Below, in pieces: positions 1-7,401 of a stretch of 10,582 bases of DNA (position 1 is the first letter of the stretch; every line of letters starts with the position of its first letter). This stretch comes from an uncultured Paracoccaceae bacterium (lineage in GTDB: Bacteria > Pseudomonadota > Alphaproteobacteria > Rhodobacterales > Rhodobacteraceae). Position numbers and translations under genes: made by a program. The stretch lies in contig CALEZJ010000368.1 of NCBI GenBank assembly GCA_937927885.1, positions 1 through 10,582 of the forward strand, given 5' to 3'. The notes below the pieces were generated by a model. The model worked only from the letters and a program-made list of their open reading frames with translations. It searched no databases and was not told where the DNA came from.

Positions 1-1
1 C

Positions 2-955
2 CGCCGTATGGCGACGCTGGATCACATGACAACCGGGAGGCTGGGCTGGAACATCGTCACCGGATTTCTGGACAGCGGCGCGCGGGCCTGCGGCGAGCCC
101 GGGCTGATGGCGCATGATGCGCGCTACGACGCGGCCGACAGTTTCATGGATGTGGTGCTGTCCCTACTTGGCGCGTCCTGGGCCGAAGGCGCAGTGCTGC
201 GCGACCGTGCCAAGGGGCAATTTGCCGATCCCGCCCGGATCGCGGTGATCCACCGCGACGGCCCCTGGCACCCTATTCACGCCGCCGGGCCGACAGAACC
301 CTCGCCCCAGCGTGTGCCGATGCTGTTCCAGGCGGGTGGATCGCCGCGCGGGCGCGATTTTGCCGCGACCCATGCCGAAGGGATCTTTCTCAATGGCCCG
401 AAACTGCCCCTGGTGGCCGAGCAGGTTCGGGACATCCGCGCCCGTGCCGCCGCCAGGGGGCGCGACCCCGAGGCCCTGCGCTTCTTCGCCGGAGCCTCGA
501 TCATCGTCGCCGAAACCGAGGCGTTGGCCGAGGCGCGCATGCGAGACTACATGCGCCACGCCAGCGTCGAGGGGATGCTGGCGCAATTGTCGGCGGCGCT
601 GGGGATTGATCTGGCCGCCTATCCGCTGGATGAACCGATCCGGTACCGTGAAACCGACGCCGCGCGCTCGCAATTGGACATGCTGACACGCAAGGGCAGT
701 CTGACCATCCGCCAGATGGCGGAGAGCATGATTCTGAGCGGGCGTAACGTGATGCTGGTCGGCACGCCCGCGCAGATTGCCGACCGGATGACCGAATGGG
801 TCACCGAGGGCGGGTTGCACGGATTCAATGTCTCGCGCATCCTTGCACATGAGACGACCGAAGCGGTGATCGACCTTCTGGTGCCCGAATTGCAGCAGCG
901 CGGTCTGTACAAGACCGCCTATGCCGAAGGGACATTGCGCGAAAAGCTACGCTGA
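2..955 (+). CDS. FMN-dependent monooxygenase, NtaA/SnaA/DszA family (5' partial)
   Basis: This is the C-terminal part of a bacterial-luciferase-like flavin monooxygenase of the nitrilotriacetate/DszA group. These class C enzymes are cytosolic and use reduced FMN supplied by a separate flavin reductase plus O2. The frame is open to the window edge. Counting from the ATG at base 8, residues 10-19 read GRLGWNIVTG, a family hallmark, and residues 103-119 (VPMLFQAGGSPRGRDFA) form the conserved flavin/phosphate-binding strand and loop. The tail (PELQQRGLYKTAYAEGTLRE) is the usual C-terminus. Family members are about 430-460 residues, so roughly 120 N-terminal residues lie upstream and the ATG at base 8 is internal. 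It converges on the synthetase gene. The substrate cannot be read from sequence; homologues attack sulfonates, dibenzothiophene sulfone, aminopolycarboxylates and others. The family call is firm, but a link to the neighbouring catabolic genes is only positional. Confidence 0.9.
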   Translation, partial: RRMATLDHMTTGRLGWNIVTGFLDSGARACGEPGLMAHDARYDAADSFMDVVLSLLGASWAEGAVLRDRAKGQFADPARIAVIHRDGPWHPIHAAGPTEPSPQRVPMLFQAGGSPRGRDFAATHAEGIFLNGPKLPLVAEQVRDIRARAAARGRDPEALRFFAGASIIVAETEALAEARMRDYMRHASVEGMLAQLSAALGIDLAAYPLDEPIRYRETDAARSQLDMLTRKGSLTIRQMAESMILSGRNVMLVGTPAQIADRMTEWVTEGGLHGFNVSRILAHETTEAVIDLLVPELQQRGLYKTAYAEGTLREKLR

Positions 956-990
956 GGGAAACCGTGGCTGACTAGGCGATCCGCTGCCCT

Positions 991-1018
991 GCGTGGCGGG
1001 TCGCCGGAACCGCCACGC
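991..1018. terminator. GC-rich hairpin between convergent genes, possible terminator
   Basis: A perfect 9-base inverted repeat, GCGTGGCGG (991-999) and CCGCCACGC (1010-1018), encloses a 10-base loop. It lies in the 123-base gap between the ends of the monooxygenase and synthetase genes, where a terminator for both directions would be expected. No clear T-run follows on either strand, so intrinsic termination is uncertain. Nothing else is recognisable in this gap. Confidence 0.45.
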
Positions 1019-1078
1019 TCTGGCCCAGCCGCATGGCCAGTCGCGTCCGCACACCCGGGTCGGGAATCCGCGCTGTGC

Positions 1079-2659
1079 TCATCCGGTGCGGTCCAGCGCC
1101 TGCAACTCGCGTTTCAGCACCTTGCCCTGCGCGCTGGTGGGCAGCGCTGTACGGATCACCACGCTGCGCGGCACCTTGTAATTCGCCATCGCCTCGCGCG
1201 CCCAGCCGATGATTGCAGCCTCGTCGGCCACCGCGCCGGGGCGCAACACCACATAGGCGCGCCCCACCTCGCCCAGTCGCTCGTCCGGCACGCCGATCAC
1301 CGCAACCTGTTCGATGGCGGGGTGGTGTGACAGCATGCGCTCGATCTCGGCGGGATAGCAGTTGAACCCACCGACGATAAACATGTCCTTCAGCCGGTCC
1401 TCGATCACCAGATTGCCGTCTTTACGGATGCGACCGATGTCGCCGGTGTGAAGCCAGCCCTGCGGATCAATGGTCGCCTGCGTGGCGACGGGATCTTCGA
1501 AATAGCCCTTCATGACGATATAGCCGCGGATCACCACCTCGCCGGTCTGATCGGGCGCCAGCAGGGCGCCCCCTTCACCCATGATGGCGATCTCGACACC
1601 GTCCATCGGCTTGCCCGCCGTGTTTGCAATCACCTCGACCGGGTCGTCGTGGCGACACATCGCACCATACCCGCCGCATTCGGTCAGCCCATAGCCGTTG
1701 CAGACCCCGGCAAAACCCAGATCGCTGCGCATGCGTTCGACCAGAACCGAAGGGATCACCGCCCCGCCGGTGATGCCAAGACGCAGGCTGGTGCGATCGA
1801 ACGCCGCCAAGCCCGGATTGTTCAGCATGCCCTGAAAGATCGCCGGCGGGCCGGGAATCACCGAAACGCGGTCGGCCTGAATGCGTCCCAGAACCTCGGC
1901 CGGGTCATAGGATTGATGCGGCAGGATCGTCGCCCCGACAATCAGCGACCCGATGGCACCGCCGCGATAGCCGAAGGCGTGAAAGAAGGGCGGAATTACC
2001 AGCGTGCGGTCGCCGCGCTGCAATCCCACGCGCCGGGTCCAGTTGGCAACGACCCGCAGAAACTGGCCATGGCCGTACATCACCCCCTTCGATCGCCCGG
2101 TAGTGCCGGACGTGAACAGGATATCCGCAGTGCTGTCCGGCGTCAGGGCGGCGATCCGGGCGGCCAGCGCGGCCTCGTCCACGCTGGCAGCACGGGTCAG
2201 GAAATCACTCCAGCCGGTGTCTGCTCCCGCGTCGCCTTCGGTCACCACCACGTCGACCAGCCCGGCGCGCGTGGCGGGCGACAGCATCGCGGGATAATCC
2301 TGCCCAAGAAAGCGCCCGCAACTGACAAGCAGCCGCACGCCGCCGCGCAGTGCCAGATCCTCGACCTCGGCGGATTTGAATCGCGTGCTTGCCGGGATCA
2401 ACACCGCGCCCGCGCTGGCGATACCCAACGCCGCGACGATCCAGTGCCAGGTATTCGGCGCCCAGATCATCACCTTGTCGCCCGGTTCGATGCCTCTGGC
2501 GATCAGCGCGCGCGCAAAGTGACGCTGCGCGGCGTCCAGTTGGCGGTAGCTCAATACCTTGCCCCGATCCTCGATGGCCGGTGCTTTGCCGTAAACCTCG
2601 GCAGCGCGGCTGCAAAAGGCTGGAAGGGTGGTAAAAGACCAGTCGACCGTTTCCAGCAT
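1079..2659 (-). CDS. fadD3: AMP-forming acyl-CoA synthetase, FadD3-like (HIP-CoA synthetase)
   Basis: This ANL-superfamily synthetase makes an acyl-adenylate with ATP and transfers the acyl group to CoA in the cytosol. From the ATG at 2659 it is 526 residues, a normal length. Visible motifs are the P-loop FTSGTTGRSKG (about 182-192), GYGLTE (322-327), GWLHTGD (401-407) and the C-terminal PTSAQGKVLK with catalytic lysine near 513. Segments such as APNTWHW, IPPFFHAFGYRGG and VIPGPPAIFQ resemble, from memory, mycobacterial FadD3. FadD3 activates the steroid C/D-ring intermediate HIP (3aα-H-4α(3'-propanoate)-7aβ-methylhexahydro-1,5-indanedione). Start choice: a GGAG sits 6 bases before the ATG at 2659. 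The ATG at 2662 is one codon longer, and a TTG at 2671 would overlap that GGAG. It is divergent from the dehydrogenase at 2808, sharing a possible operator. The enzyme class is very secure; the HIP specificity is inferred from resemblance and neighbours. Confidence 0.93.
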   Translation of the reverse strand: MLETVDWSFTTLPAFCSRAAEVYGKAPAIEDRGKVLSYRQLDAAQRHFARALIARGIEPGDKVMIWAPNTWHWIVAALGIASAGAVLIPASTRFKSAEVEDLALRGGVRLLVSCGRFLGQDYPAMLSPATRAGLVDVVVTEGDAGADTGWSDFLTRAASVDEAALAARIAALTPDSTADILFTSGTTGRSKGVMYGHGQFLRVVANWTRRVGLQRGDRTLVIPPFFHAFGYRGGAIGSLIVGATILPHQSYDPAEVLGRIQADRVSVIPGPPAIFQGMLNNPGLAAFDRTSLRLGITGGAVIPSVLVERMRSDLGFAGVCNGYGLTECGGYGAMCRHDDPVEVIANTAGKPMDGVEIAIMGEGGALLAPDQTGEVVIRGYIVMKGYFEDPVATQATIDPQGWLHTGDIGRIRKDGNLVIEDRLKDMFIVGGFNCYPAEIERMLSHHPAIEQVAVIGVPDERLGEVGRAYVVLRPGAVADEAAIIGWAREAMANYKVPRSVVIRTALPTSAQGKVLKRELQALDRTG

Positions 2660-2807
2660 CATGCGCTCCAAAAGGGACGTGGCCGCCCGTGATTTGTCTT
2701 GAGTCTATCCGCCACGGACCGCATTGCGCTACATCGTCCAAAGGGACGACGAAGCGACCGCCCCACTGCCCTATTGCCCGAAAGGGTCCAGCCAGAGGAA
2801 TGTGTCC
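2660..2807. promoter_or_regulatory. Divergent promoter region with candidate operator palindrome
   Basis: This gap separates two divergent catabolic genes and must hold the start signals for both. At 2734-2749 lies a perfect inverted repeat, TCGTCC-AAAG-GGACGA, with 6-base arms and a 4-base spacer, a size suited to a dimeric repressor. Its core, TCCAAAGGGACG (2737-2748), recurs with one extra A at 2667-2679 next to the synthetase start, and a related CCCGAAAGGGTCC occurs at 2777-2789. It does not match the actinobacterial KstR2 box as remembered (AnCAAGnnCTTGnT). No convincing -35/-10 pair was found by eye, so no promoter positions are given. Confidence 0.45.
2794..2800 (+). promoter_or_regulatory. 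Ribosome binding site that sets the start of the 2808 dehydrogenase
   Basis: AGAGGAA lies 7 bases before the ATG at 2808. The in-frame upstream ATG at 2724 has no comparable site and would add a 28-residue low-conservation leader, so 2808 is preferred. Confidence 0.7.
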
Positions 2808-3611
2808 ATGTCCCGCCCCGCGCCAGCCTCGCAGACAAGCGCCCGGATCGACCTCAGCGGCCAGGTCGCAATCGTTACTGGCGGAACGCGCGGGATCGGC
2901 GCCGCCATTGCGCGCGCCCTTCTGGCGGCCGGGGTCAAGGTGGCAATCTGCGGGCGCACCCCGCCTGAATCCCTGCCTCAGTCCGGGGACCGCAGCGCCC
3001 GGTTCTGGCCCTGCGACGTGCGCAAGGCTGAGTCGGTTGCCGATTTCGTCGATGCGGTGGGCGCGGCATTCGGGAGGGTCGACATTCTGGTGAACAACGC
3101 CGGCGGTTCGCCACCGGCTGCGGCACTGACCGCCTCGCCGCGATTTCATGAGTCGATTCTGGCGCTGAACCTGACCGGGCCGATCCACATGTCGCAGGCG
3201 GCCGCGCGATGGATGCTGCGCGGCGATGGGGGCGCTATCGTCAACATCTCCAGCGTCTCCGGGGTACGACCCTCGCCTGGGACCGCAGTCTACGGCGCTG
3301 CCAAGGCTGGGCTTCTAGGCCTTACGCGCAGCCTTGCCGCCGAATGGGGGCCGCAGATCCGCGTCAATGCCATTGTGGTCGGTCTGATCGACACCGGCGA
3401 ACAGGCACTGCCCTATGGCACCGTCGAGGCGCAGCAGGCCATCGCGCAATCCCTGCCCGCCCGCAGGATGGGCGCGCCCGACGACATCGCGGCGGGGGTG
3501 CTGTATCTGGTCAGCCCATTGGCGGCCTATGTGTCAGGCGCGACGCTGGAAATCCACGGCGGCGGCGAGCGCCCGCTGTTTCTGGACCTTGTCGAGCGTC
3601 ACTCCCGCTGA
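2808..3611 (+). CDS. Short-chain dehydrogenase/reductase (SDR), classical type
   Basis: This is a 267-residue cytosolic NAD(P)-dependent oxidoreductase that interconverts a hydroxyl and a ketone or ketoacyl group. The Rossmann motif TGGTRGIG spans 24-31, the adenine-pocket D70-V71 and NNAG (96-99) follow, N121 is present, and the catalytic set S149, Y162 and K166 is complete (YGAAK). The C-terminus SGATLEIHGGGERP is typical of FabG-like SDRs. Residues 1-14 are a short extension before the core. From memory the segments SPRFHE, SVSGVRPSPGTA and the C-terminus resemble mycobacterial Rv3549c, an SDR in the KstR2 steroid C/D-ring regulon. It stands alone on the plus strand, divergent from the FadD3-like synthetase, and ends at the 3621-3661 hairpin. 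The arginine in TRGIG and the residues after ICGR hint at NADP(H), but cofactor choice is uncertain. The exact substrate is unknown; a CoA-bound ring alcohol or ketone fits the context. Confidence 0.92.
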   Translation: MSRPAPASQTSARIDLSGQVAIVTGGTRGIGAAIARALLAAGVKVAICGRTPPESLPQSGDRSARFWPCDVRKAESVADFVDAVGAAFGRVDILVNNAGGSPPAAALTASPRFHESILALNLTGPIHMSQAAARWMLRGDGGAIVNISSVSGVRPSPGTAVYGAAKAGLLGLTRSLAAEWGPQIRVNAIVVGLIDTGEQALPYGTVEAQQAIAQSLPARRMGAPDDIAAGVLYLVSPLAAYVSGATLEIHGGGERPLFLDLVERHSR

Positions 3612-3620
3612 CGCCTGCTG

Positions 3621-3661
3621 GAAAAGAGCCTGACCCAACGAATTTCGGTCAGGCTCTTCTC
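3621..3661. terminator. Bidirectional intrinsic terminator hairpin
   Basis: AAGAGCCTGACC (3624-3635) pairs perfectly with GGTCAGGCTCTT (3647-3658) around an 11-base loop. Two further pairs follow beyond a single mismatch (3621-3622 with 3660-3661). It sits 10 bases after the stop of the rightward SDR and about 40 bases after the stop of the leftward operon, serving both. On the minus strand the stem runs into TTTT; on the plus strand the T-richness is only TCTTCTC, so termination of the leftward operon looks stronger. Confidence 0.8.
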
Positions 3662-3703
3662 GGGCCTCAGCTTGTCGGCGTTTTGCATTGACCCAAGCGC
3701 ATC

Positions 3704-4609
3704 CTATTTCACCCCATAGACCGGCTTGGCCGCTGGCCGCGCGGCGCGCAGGCGGGCTACCATGGCGGCAACCTCGGTGGTGGGGATGCGTGCATGCCGG
3801 TCCTCGGTGGGGCCGTCGGTCCAGCCAAGCGCCAGCGACAGTTTGCCGCCCAGCAGTTCGAACACCTCGCCGGTCACCCCAGCCGAGTCTGTCGAACACA
3901 GATAGGCAATCAAGGGCGCCGTATTTTCCGGGGCAAACAGGTCGAAATCGCCCTCCATGCGCGACATGGCCTCGCCAAAGGCTCCTTCGGTCATGCGGGT
4001 GCGTGCATTGGGGGCAATGGCGTTCACCATGATGCCATAGCGCGCCAGTTCCGCTGCCTGCACCAGTGTCAGCCCGGTAATCCCGGCCTTTGCGGTGGAA
4101 TAGGCGCTTTGGCCGATGGACCCCTGCAACCCAGCACCCGAGGTGGTGTTTATGATGCGCGCATCCACCGGGCGTCCGGCCTTGAGTTCTGCCCGCCAAT
4201 GATCGACCGCATGGCGCGTGGTGCAGAAATGGCCCCGCAGGTGCACCCGCATCACGGCATCCCATTCGTCTGGCGTGGCCGAGACGAACATCCGGTCGCG
4301 CACGAACCCGGCGTTGTTGACCACAGCATGCAGCGCGCCAAACGCGTCCAGCGCCAGTCGCACGATCCGCCCCGCCGCGTCCCAATCCGCGATGTCGTCG
4401 AAGCTGGCCACAGCCTGTCCCCCGGCCGCGAGGATCTCGGCGACCACCTGATCGGCGGGGGTTTCGCCCGTCGCCTCTCCGTGGTTGCTGACCCCGAGGT
4501 CATTGACCACCACCGCCGCCCCCTGCGCTGCCAGTTCCAGCGCATAGGCCCGGCCCAGACCACGCCCCGCGCCGGTCACGATCACCACGCGCCCCTCGCA
4601 GATACCCAT
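3704..4609 (-). CDS. Short-chain dehydrogenase, MFE-2-like (HSD17B4/Rv3548c type)
   Basis: This 301-residue SDR belongs to the group resembling the dehydrogenase domain of peroxisomal multifunctional enzyme 2, which oxidises 3-hydroxyacyl-CoA. It shows TGAGRGLG (12-19), N36-D37 in VVVNDLGV (the acidic residue favours NAD), NNAG (98-101), and catalytic S157, Y170 and K174. The insert around 40-57 after NDLG is characteristic of this subgroup. A tail of about 50 residues beyond the SDR core ends in KPVYGVK. From memory it resembles mycobacterial Rv3548c, a KstR2-regulon SDR. It is the last gene of the leftward operon, 3 bases after the stop of the PaaY-like gene, with a strong AGGAGGA site overlapping that gene's end. 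A role in oxidising a hydroxyacyl-CoA formed from the ring-derived side chain is inferred. The substrate is not determined; the family call is secure. Confidence 0.92.
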   Translation of the reverse strand: MGICEGRVVIVTGAGRGLGRAYALELAAQGAAVVVNDLGVSNHGEATGETPADQVVAEILAAGGQAVASFDDIADWDAAGRIVRLALDAFGALHAVVNNAGFVRDRMFVSATPDEWDAVMRVHLRGHFCTTRHAVDHWRAELKAGRPVDARIINTTSGAGLQGSIGQSAYSTAKAGITGLTLVQAAELARYGIMVNAIAPNARTRMTEGAFGEAMSRMEGDFDLFAPENTAPLIAYLCSTDSAGVTGEVFELLGGKLSLALGWTDGPTEDRHARIPTTEVAAMVARLRAARPAAKPVYGVK

Positions 4610-4612
4610 CCC

Positions 4613-5218
4613 CTATCCTCCTGTCCTTCCGCCCAGCCGTACAGGGCGGGCAAAGCCTTCGTTGCGTGTCCTGCCGGGTTCCGGCGCGGCAAACGGCATG
4701 CATTCCACCAACCCGGCCAGCGATCGGCGCGCCAGTCGCTGGTATTCTCCCTCGCCATCATTGCGCCAGACGATCTCTTCAGCCGAAAGCGCGCGGATCT
4801 CTCGCGCGGGGTTGCCACCGATCAGGTGCCGCGGGCCAAAAACCGCGCCACCGCGCACCAGGCTTTGTGCAGCGACCAGGCATTCCGCGCCGATCATCGC
4901 CCCATCGAGAACCACGGCGCCCATGCCGACCAGCGCGTTCTCGCCCACCTCGCATCCATGCAGGATGGCCCCGTGGCCGATGGTCGCGCCGCGCCCGACG
5001 ATGCAGTCGCGTTCGGCCGAACCGTGCAGGACACAAGCATCCTGAACCGACGCATCCCCCGTCACCACGATCCGCCCGAAATCGCCCCGCAGGCTGGCCC
5101 CCGGCGCAACATAGCAGCCCGGACCCAGGATCACGTCGCCGATCAGGCTGGCCAGTGGATGCACGAAGCTGGTGGGATCGACCACCGGCACGCGCCCCTC
5201 AAAGGCATAGCACGCCAT
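4613..5218 (-). CDS. PaaY/CaiE-like gamma-carbonic-anhydrase-fold (hexapeptide repeat) protein, probable acyl-CoA thioesterase
   Basis: This 201-residue left-handed beta-helix protein resembles PaaY and CaiE. The fold trimerises and binds a metal at subunit interfaces. The three metal-ligand histidines are present as H65, H82 and H87 (VLHG and IGHGAILHG). Hexapeptide repeats run through about 15-125, and the C-terminal helix ends with EIVWRNDGEGEYQRLARR, typical of PaaY. E. coli PaaY hydrolyses dead-end CoA esters in phenylacetate breakdown. By analogy this protein may rescue CoA from stalled ring-degradation intermediates, which is inference. The start ATG at 5218 shares one base with the thiolase stop (TGATG), indicating coupled translation; the longer reading from 5266 would run antisense-like residues into the thiolase end and lacks support. 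A short Arg/Gly-rich tail (about 181-201) follows the core. True carbonic anhydrase activity is an alternative. The family is secure, the function moderately so. Confidence 0.9.
   Translation of the reverse strand: MACYAFEGRVPVVDPTSFVHPLASLIGDVILGPGCYVAPGASLRGDFGRIVVTGDASVQDACVLHGSAERDCIVGRGATIGHGAILHGCEVGENALVGMGAVVLDGAMIGAECLVAAQSLVRGGAVFGPRHLIGGNPAREIRALSAEEIVWRNDGEGEYQRLARRSLAGLVECMPFAAPEPGRTRNEGFARPVRLGGRTGG
4616..4622 (-). promoter_or_regulatory. Strong ribosome binding site for the 4609 dehydrogenase
   Basis: On the minus strand AGGAGGA ends 6 bases before the ATG at 4609. It lies within the last codons of the upstream PaaY-like gene. This is the best Shine-Dalgarno match seen in the window and confirms the start. 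Confidence 0.75.
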
Positions 5219-6369
5219 CAGAGGCGCTCGATGATGGTGACATTGGCCTGGCCCCCACCCTCGCACATCGTTTGCAGACCAAAGCGCCCGCCGCGTCGCT
5301 CGAGTTCATGCAGCATCGTTGTCATCAGCCGGGCGCCGGTAGCGCCCAGAGGATGCCCCAGTGCGATGGCGCCGCCATTTACGTTGACCTTCTCGTGCGG
5401 GATGCCCAGTTCCTTCATCCAGGCCATCGGGACCGAGGCAAAGGCCTCGTTGCACTCAAAGAGATCAATATCCTCGATGCGCAGGCCTGTCTTTGCCAGC
5501 GCGTGCCGTGTGGCGGGGATCGGCGCGGTCAGCATCCAGACCGGATCATCGCCCCGCACCGACAGATGGTGGATCCGAGCACGCGGTTTCAGCCCGTGCT
5601 CGCGCACCGCGCGTTCAGACGCGATCAGCAACACCGAGGCGCAATCGGCGTTCTGACTGGCAATCCCGGCATGGATCGAGCCCCCCTCGCGCAGCGGTTG
5701 AAGCCCGGCCATGCGCGCCAGCGAGGTGTCGCGCCGCGGGGTCTCGTCGGCCTCCAGTTCCGCCATCGGCGCGATTTCCGGCGCCATGCGGCCTTCGTCG
5801 ATGGCGGCAATCGCGCGACGGTGCGAGGCGAGGGCGAAATCCTCCATCTCCTCGCGACTGATCTGCCATTTGTCGGCGATCATCTGGGCGGAACGGAACT
5901 GGTTCACCTCGGCATCGCCATAGCGCGCGCGCCAACCCGGAGAGGTAGAAAACGGATCCGGAAATCCCCAGTGCTGCCCGGCGATCATCGCGCCGGAAAT
6001 GGGGATCAGGTTCAGGTTCTGCACGCCACCCGCGACGACCAGATCCTGCGTACCGCTCATCACGCCCTGCGCGGCGAAGTGGATCGCCTGCTGTGCCGAT
6101 CCACACTGCCGGTCCACGGTGACACCCGGCACATGGTCAGGCATCCCCGCCACCAGCCAGCAGGTCCGCGCGATGTCGCCCGCCTGCGGCCCCAGGGTTT
6201 CGGTGCACCCAAGGATCACATCATCCACCGCCGCCGGATCGATGCCCGAACGCCCGATCAGAGCCCTGATCGCATGGGCGCCAAGATCGGCGGAATGGAC
6301 CTGCGCCAGGGCTCCTTTCTTGCGGCCGATGGGGGTGCGGACAGCGTCGATGATATAGGCTTCAGGCAT
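5218..6369 (-). CDS. fadA6: Thiolase (acetyl-CoA acyltransferase), FadA6-like
   Basis: This 383-residue degradative thiolase cleaves a 3-ketoacyl-CoA with free CoA. The active site is complete: nucleophile C89 in VDRQCGSAQQA, N307-E308 in the ECNEAFA motif (305-311), H339 in GGAIALGHPLG, and C369 in the CEGGG loop. Length is normal. Several stretches, including EAYIIDAVRT, VAGGVQNLNLIPIS, ARIHHLS and FGLQTMCEGGG, match my memory of mycobacterial FadA6, the thiolase for the ring-opened C/D-ring product of steroids. The start ATG overlaps the stop of the small acyl-CoA dehydrogenase by 8 bases, and a GGAG lies 6 bases before it. Its stop overlaps the PaaY-like start by one base, so three genes are translationally linked. 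A general fatty-acid or ketoadipyl thiolase is the alternative, but the neighbours favour the steroid-type role. Confidence 0.94.
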   Translation of the reverse strand: MPEAYIIDAVRTPIGRKKGALAQVHSADLGAHAIRALIGRSGIDPAAVDDVILGCTETLGPQAGDIARTCWLVAGMPDHVPGVTVDRQCGSAQQAIHFAAQGVMSGTQDLVVAGGVQNLNLIPISGAMIAGQHWGFPDPFSTSPGWRARYGDAEVNQFRSAQMIADKWQISREEMEDFALASHRRAIAAIDEGRMAPEIAPMAELEADETPRRDTSLARMAGLQPLREGGSIHAGIASQNADCASVLLIASERAVREHGLKPRARIHHLSVRGDDPVWMLTAPIPATRHALAKTGLRIEDIDLFECNEAFASVPMAWMKELGIPHEKVNVNGGAIALGHPLGATGARLMTTMLHELERRGGRFGLQTMCEGGGQANVTIIERL

Positions 6370-7387
6370 GGGAATTCTCCGTGGGAAACAGCCGATCAGG
6401 GCCTAACGGCAACCCGAAGGCCCGCGTGGCGACCCGGTCGCGGTGATGCGCGGGGCTGCCCCAGGCATGGGTCAGCCATAGCGCGCGCTTGAGGCAGAAC
6501 TGCACGTCCACTTCCCAGGAATAGCCCATCGCGCCATGCACCTGCAGCGACTGGCGCACGGCGAAATCGGCCGCCTCGCCCGCGGCCAGCAGCGCATGCG
6601 AAACGCGCGCCCTGGCAAAAGTACCGGTTCCGGGCGGCAGCCCGGCCGCCGCGTGAACGACGGGTCGTGCAAACTCGACCCTGACCTGCGCCGAGGCAAG
6701 GTGATGCTTGATCGCCTGATAGCTGCCGATCGGCTTGCCGAACTGCTTGCGCTCGGCCGCATAGGCCACCGCGAGGTCGATGGCGCGCTGCGCCAGCCCC
6801 AGAAGCTGGGCCGCCGCGAACAACGCGCCACGCTCGCGCGCCAACAGGGTGGCGGGGGCGTCGGGCGGTGCGATACGGGTGCTGGCGTCCAGCGGCGCCG
6901 AAAGGGTGAACAGCCTCAGCAAGGGGTCGATATGGGGCTGCGCGACCAGGTCGGCCTGTGTGGGGACCAGCAGGTGCAGCCCACCGTCGGCCGCAGTGAC
7001 CAGAAGGCGCGCGGCGCGGTCGGCCTGCGCCACCTGGCCGCGATCCGCCCAGACAATCACCTCGTCCTCGCCGGTTTCGATGCCGCATTCCGCCAGCAGC
7101 GGGCGCACGACCCCCACCAGATCGACCAGCGGTTCGGGCAGCAAGTGATAGCCGCAGGCTGTGGCGATCTGCACGAAATCGACCTCGGCCAAACCCAGTC
7201 CGCCCCCGCTTTCGGGTACCATCAGGCCCGTCAGCCCAAGTTCGCCCAGCCGCGACCAACGCGCCGGATCAAACCCCTCGCCGCGCCCCAGCATGGCGCG
7301 CAGATCGGTGGTCGATGACACCTCGGCCAACAGGTCGCGCGTCACCCCGGCCATCATCTCCTGTTCTTCGGTGAAGGTGAAATCCAT
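6362..7387 (-). CDS. Acyl-CoA dehydrogenase, small (reduced) subunit
   Basis: This 341-residue FAD-type acyl-CoA dehydrogenase homologue has the N-terminal helical opening MDFTFTEEQE. It also has FAD-contact residues in ERKQFGKPIGSYQAIKHHLA (about 212-231) and QVHGAMGYSWE (282-292). The central beta domain is short and poorly conserved (about 90-190), with no SEPxAGSD-type motif, and the C-terminus lacks the usual GTxEIQ segment. These gaps are typical of the partner subunit in heterotetrameric (alpha2beta2) dehydrogenases of steroid catabolism, where paired genes encode one enzyme. Its neighbour 14 bases upstream is the full-featured large homologue, and their order and spacing support a joint enzyme. 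It overlaps the thiolase start by 8 bases. A G-rich stretch precedes its ATG. Membership of the family is clear; the heteromer and the substrate are inferred. Confidence 0.92.
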   Translation of the reverse strand: MDFTFTEEQEMMAGVTRDLLAEVSSTTDLRAMLGRGEGFDPARWSRLGELGLTGLMVPESGGGLGLAEVDFVQIATACGYHLLPEPLVDLVGVVRPLLAECGIETGEDEVIVWADRGQVAQADRAARLLVTAADGGLHLLVPTQADLVAQPHIDPLLRLFTLSAPLDASTRIAPPDAPATLLARERGALFAAAQLLGLAQRAIDLAVAYAAERKQFGKPIGSYQAIKHHLASAQVRVEFARPVVHAAAGLPPGTGTFARARVSHALLAAGEAADFAVRQSLQVHGAMGYSWEVDVQFCLKRALWLTHAWGSPAHHRDRVATRAFGLPLGPDRLFPTENSHA

Positions 7388-7401
7388 CTCGGTCGCCCCC
7401 C

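Noticed and set aside
1448..2692. 414-codon open frame on the plus strand
   Set aside because: Antisense to the FadD3-like synthetase; low-complexity composition and no domain signature.
2699..2727. TTGAGT with a weak downstream hexamer as a sigma-70 promoter
   Set aside because: The -10 candidate (CATTGC) is too poor to call; no precise promoter is claimed.
2724..2807. Earlier ATG at 2724 for the plus-strand SDR
   Set aside because: It lacks a ribosome binding site, lies before the 2734 palindrome, and adds non-conserved residues; AGAGGAA supports 2808.
3794..5656. 620-codon open frame on the plus strand
   Set aside because: It lies antisense to the MFE-2-like SDR, the PaaY-like gene and the thiolase, all with complete motifs. 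Its translation has no recognisable domain; long antisense frames are expected in GC-rich DNA.
4666..6492. 608-codon open frame on the plus strand
   Set aside because: Antisense to the thiolase and neighbours, Arg/Pro/His-rich with no motifs.
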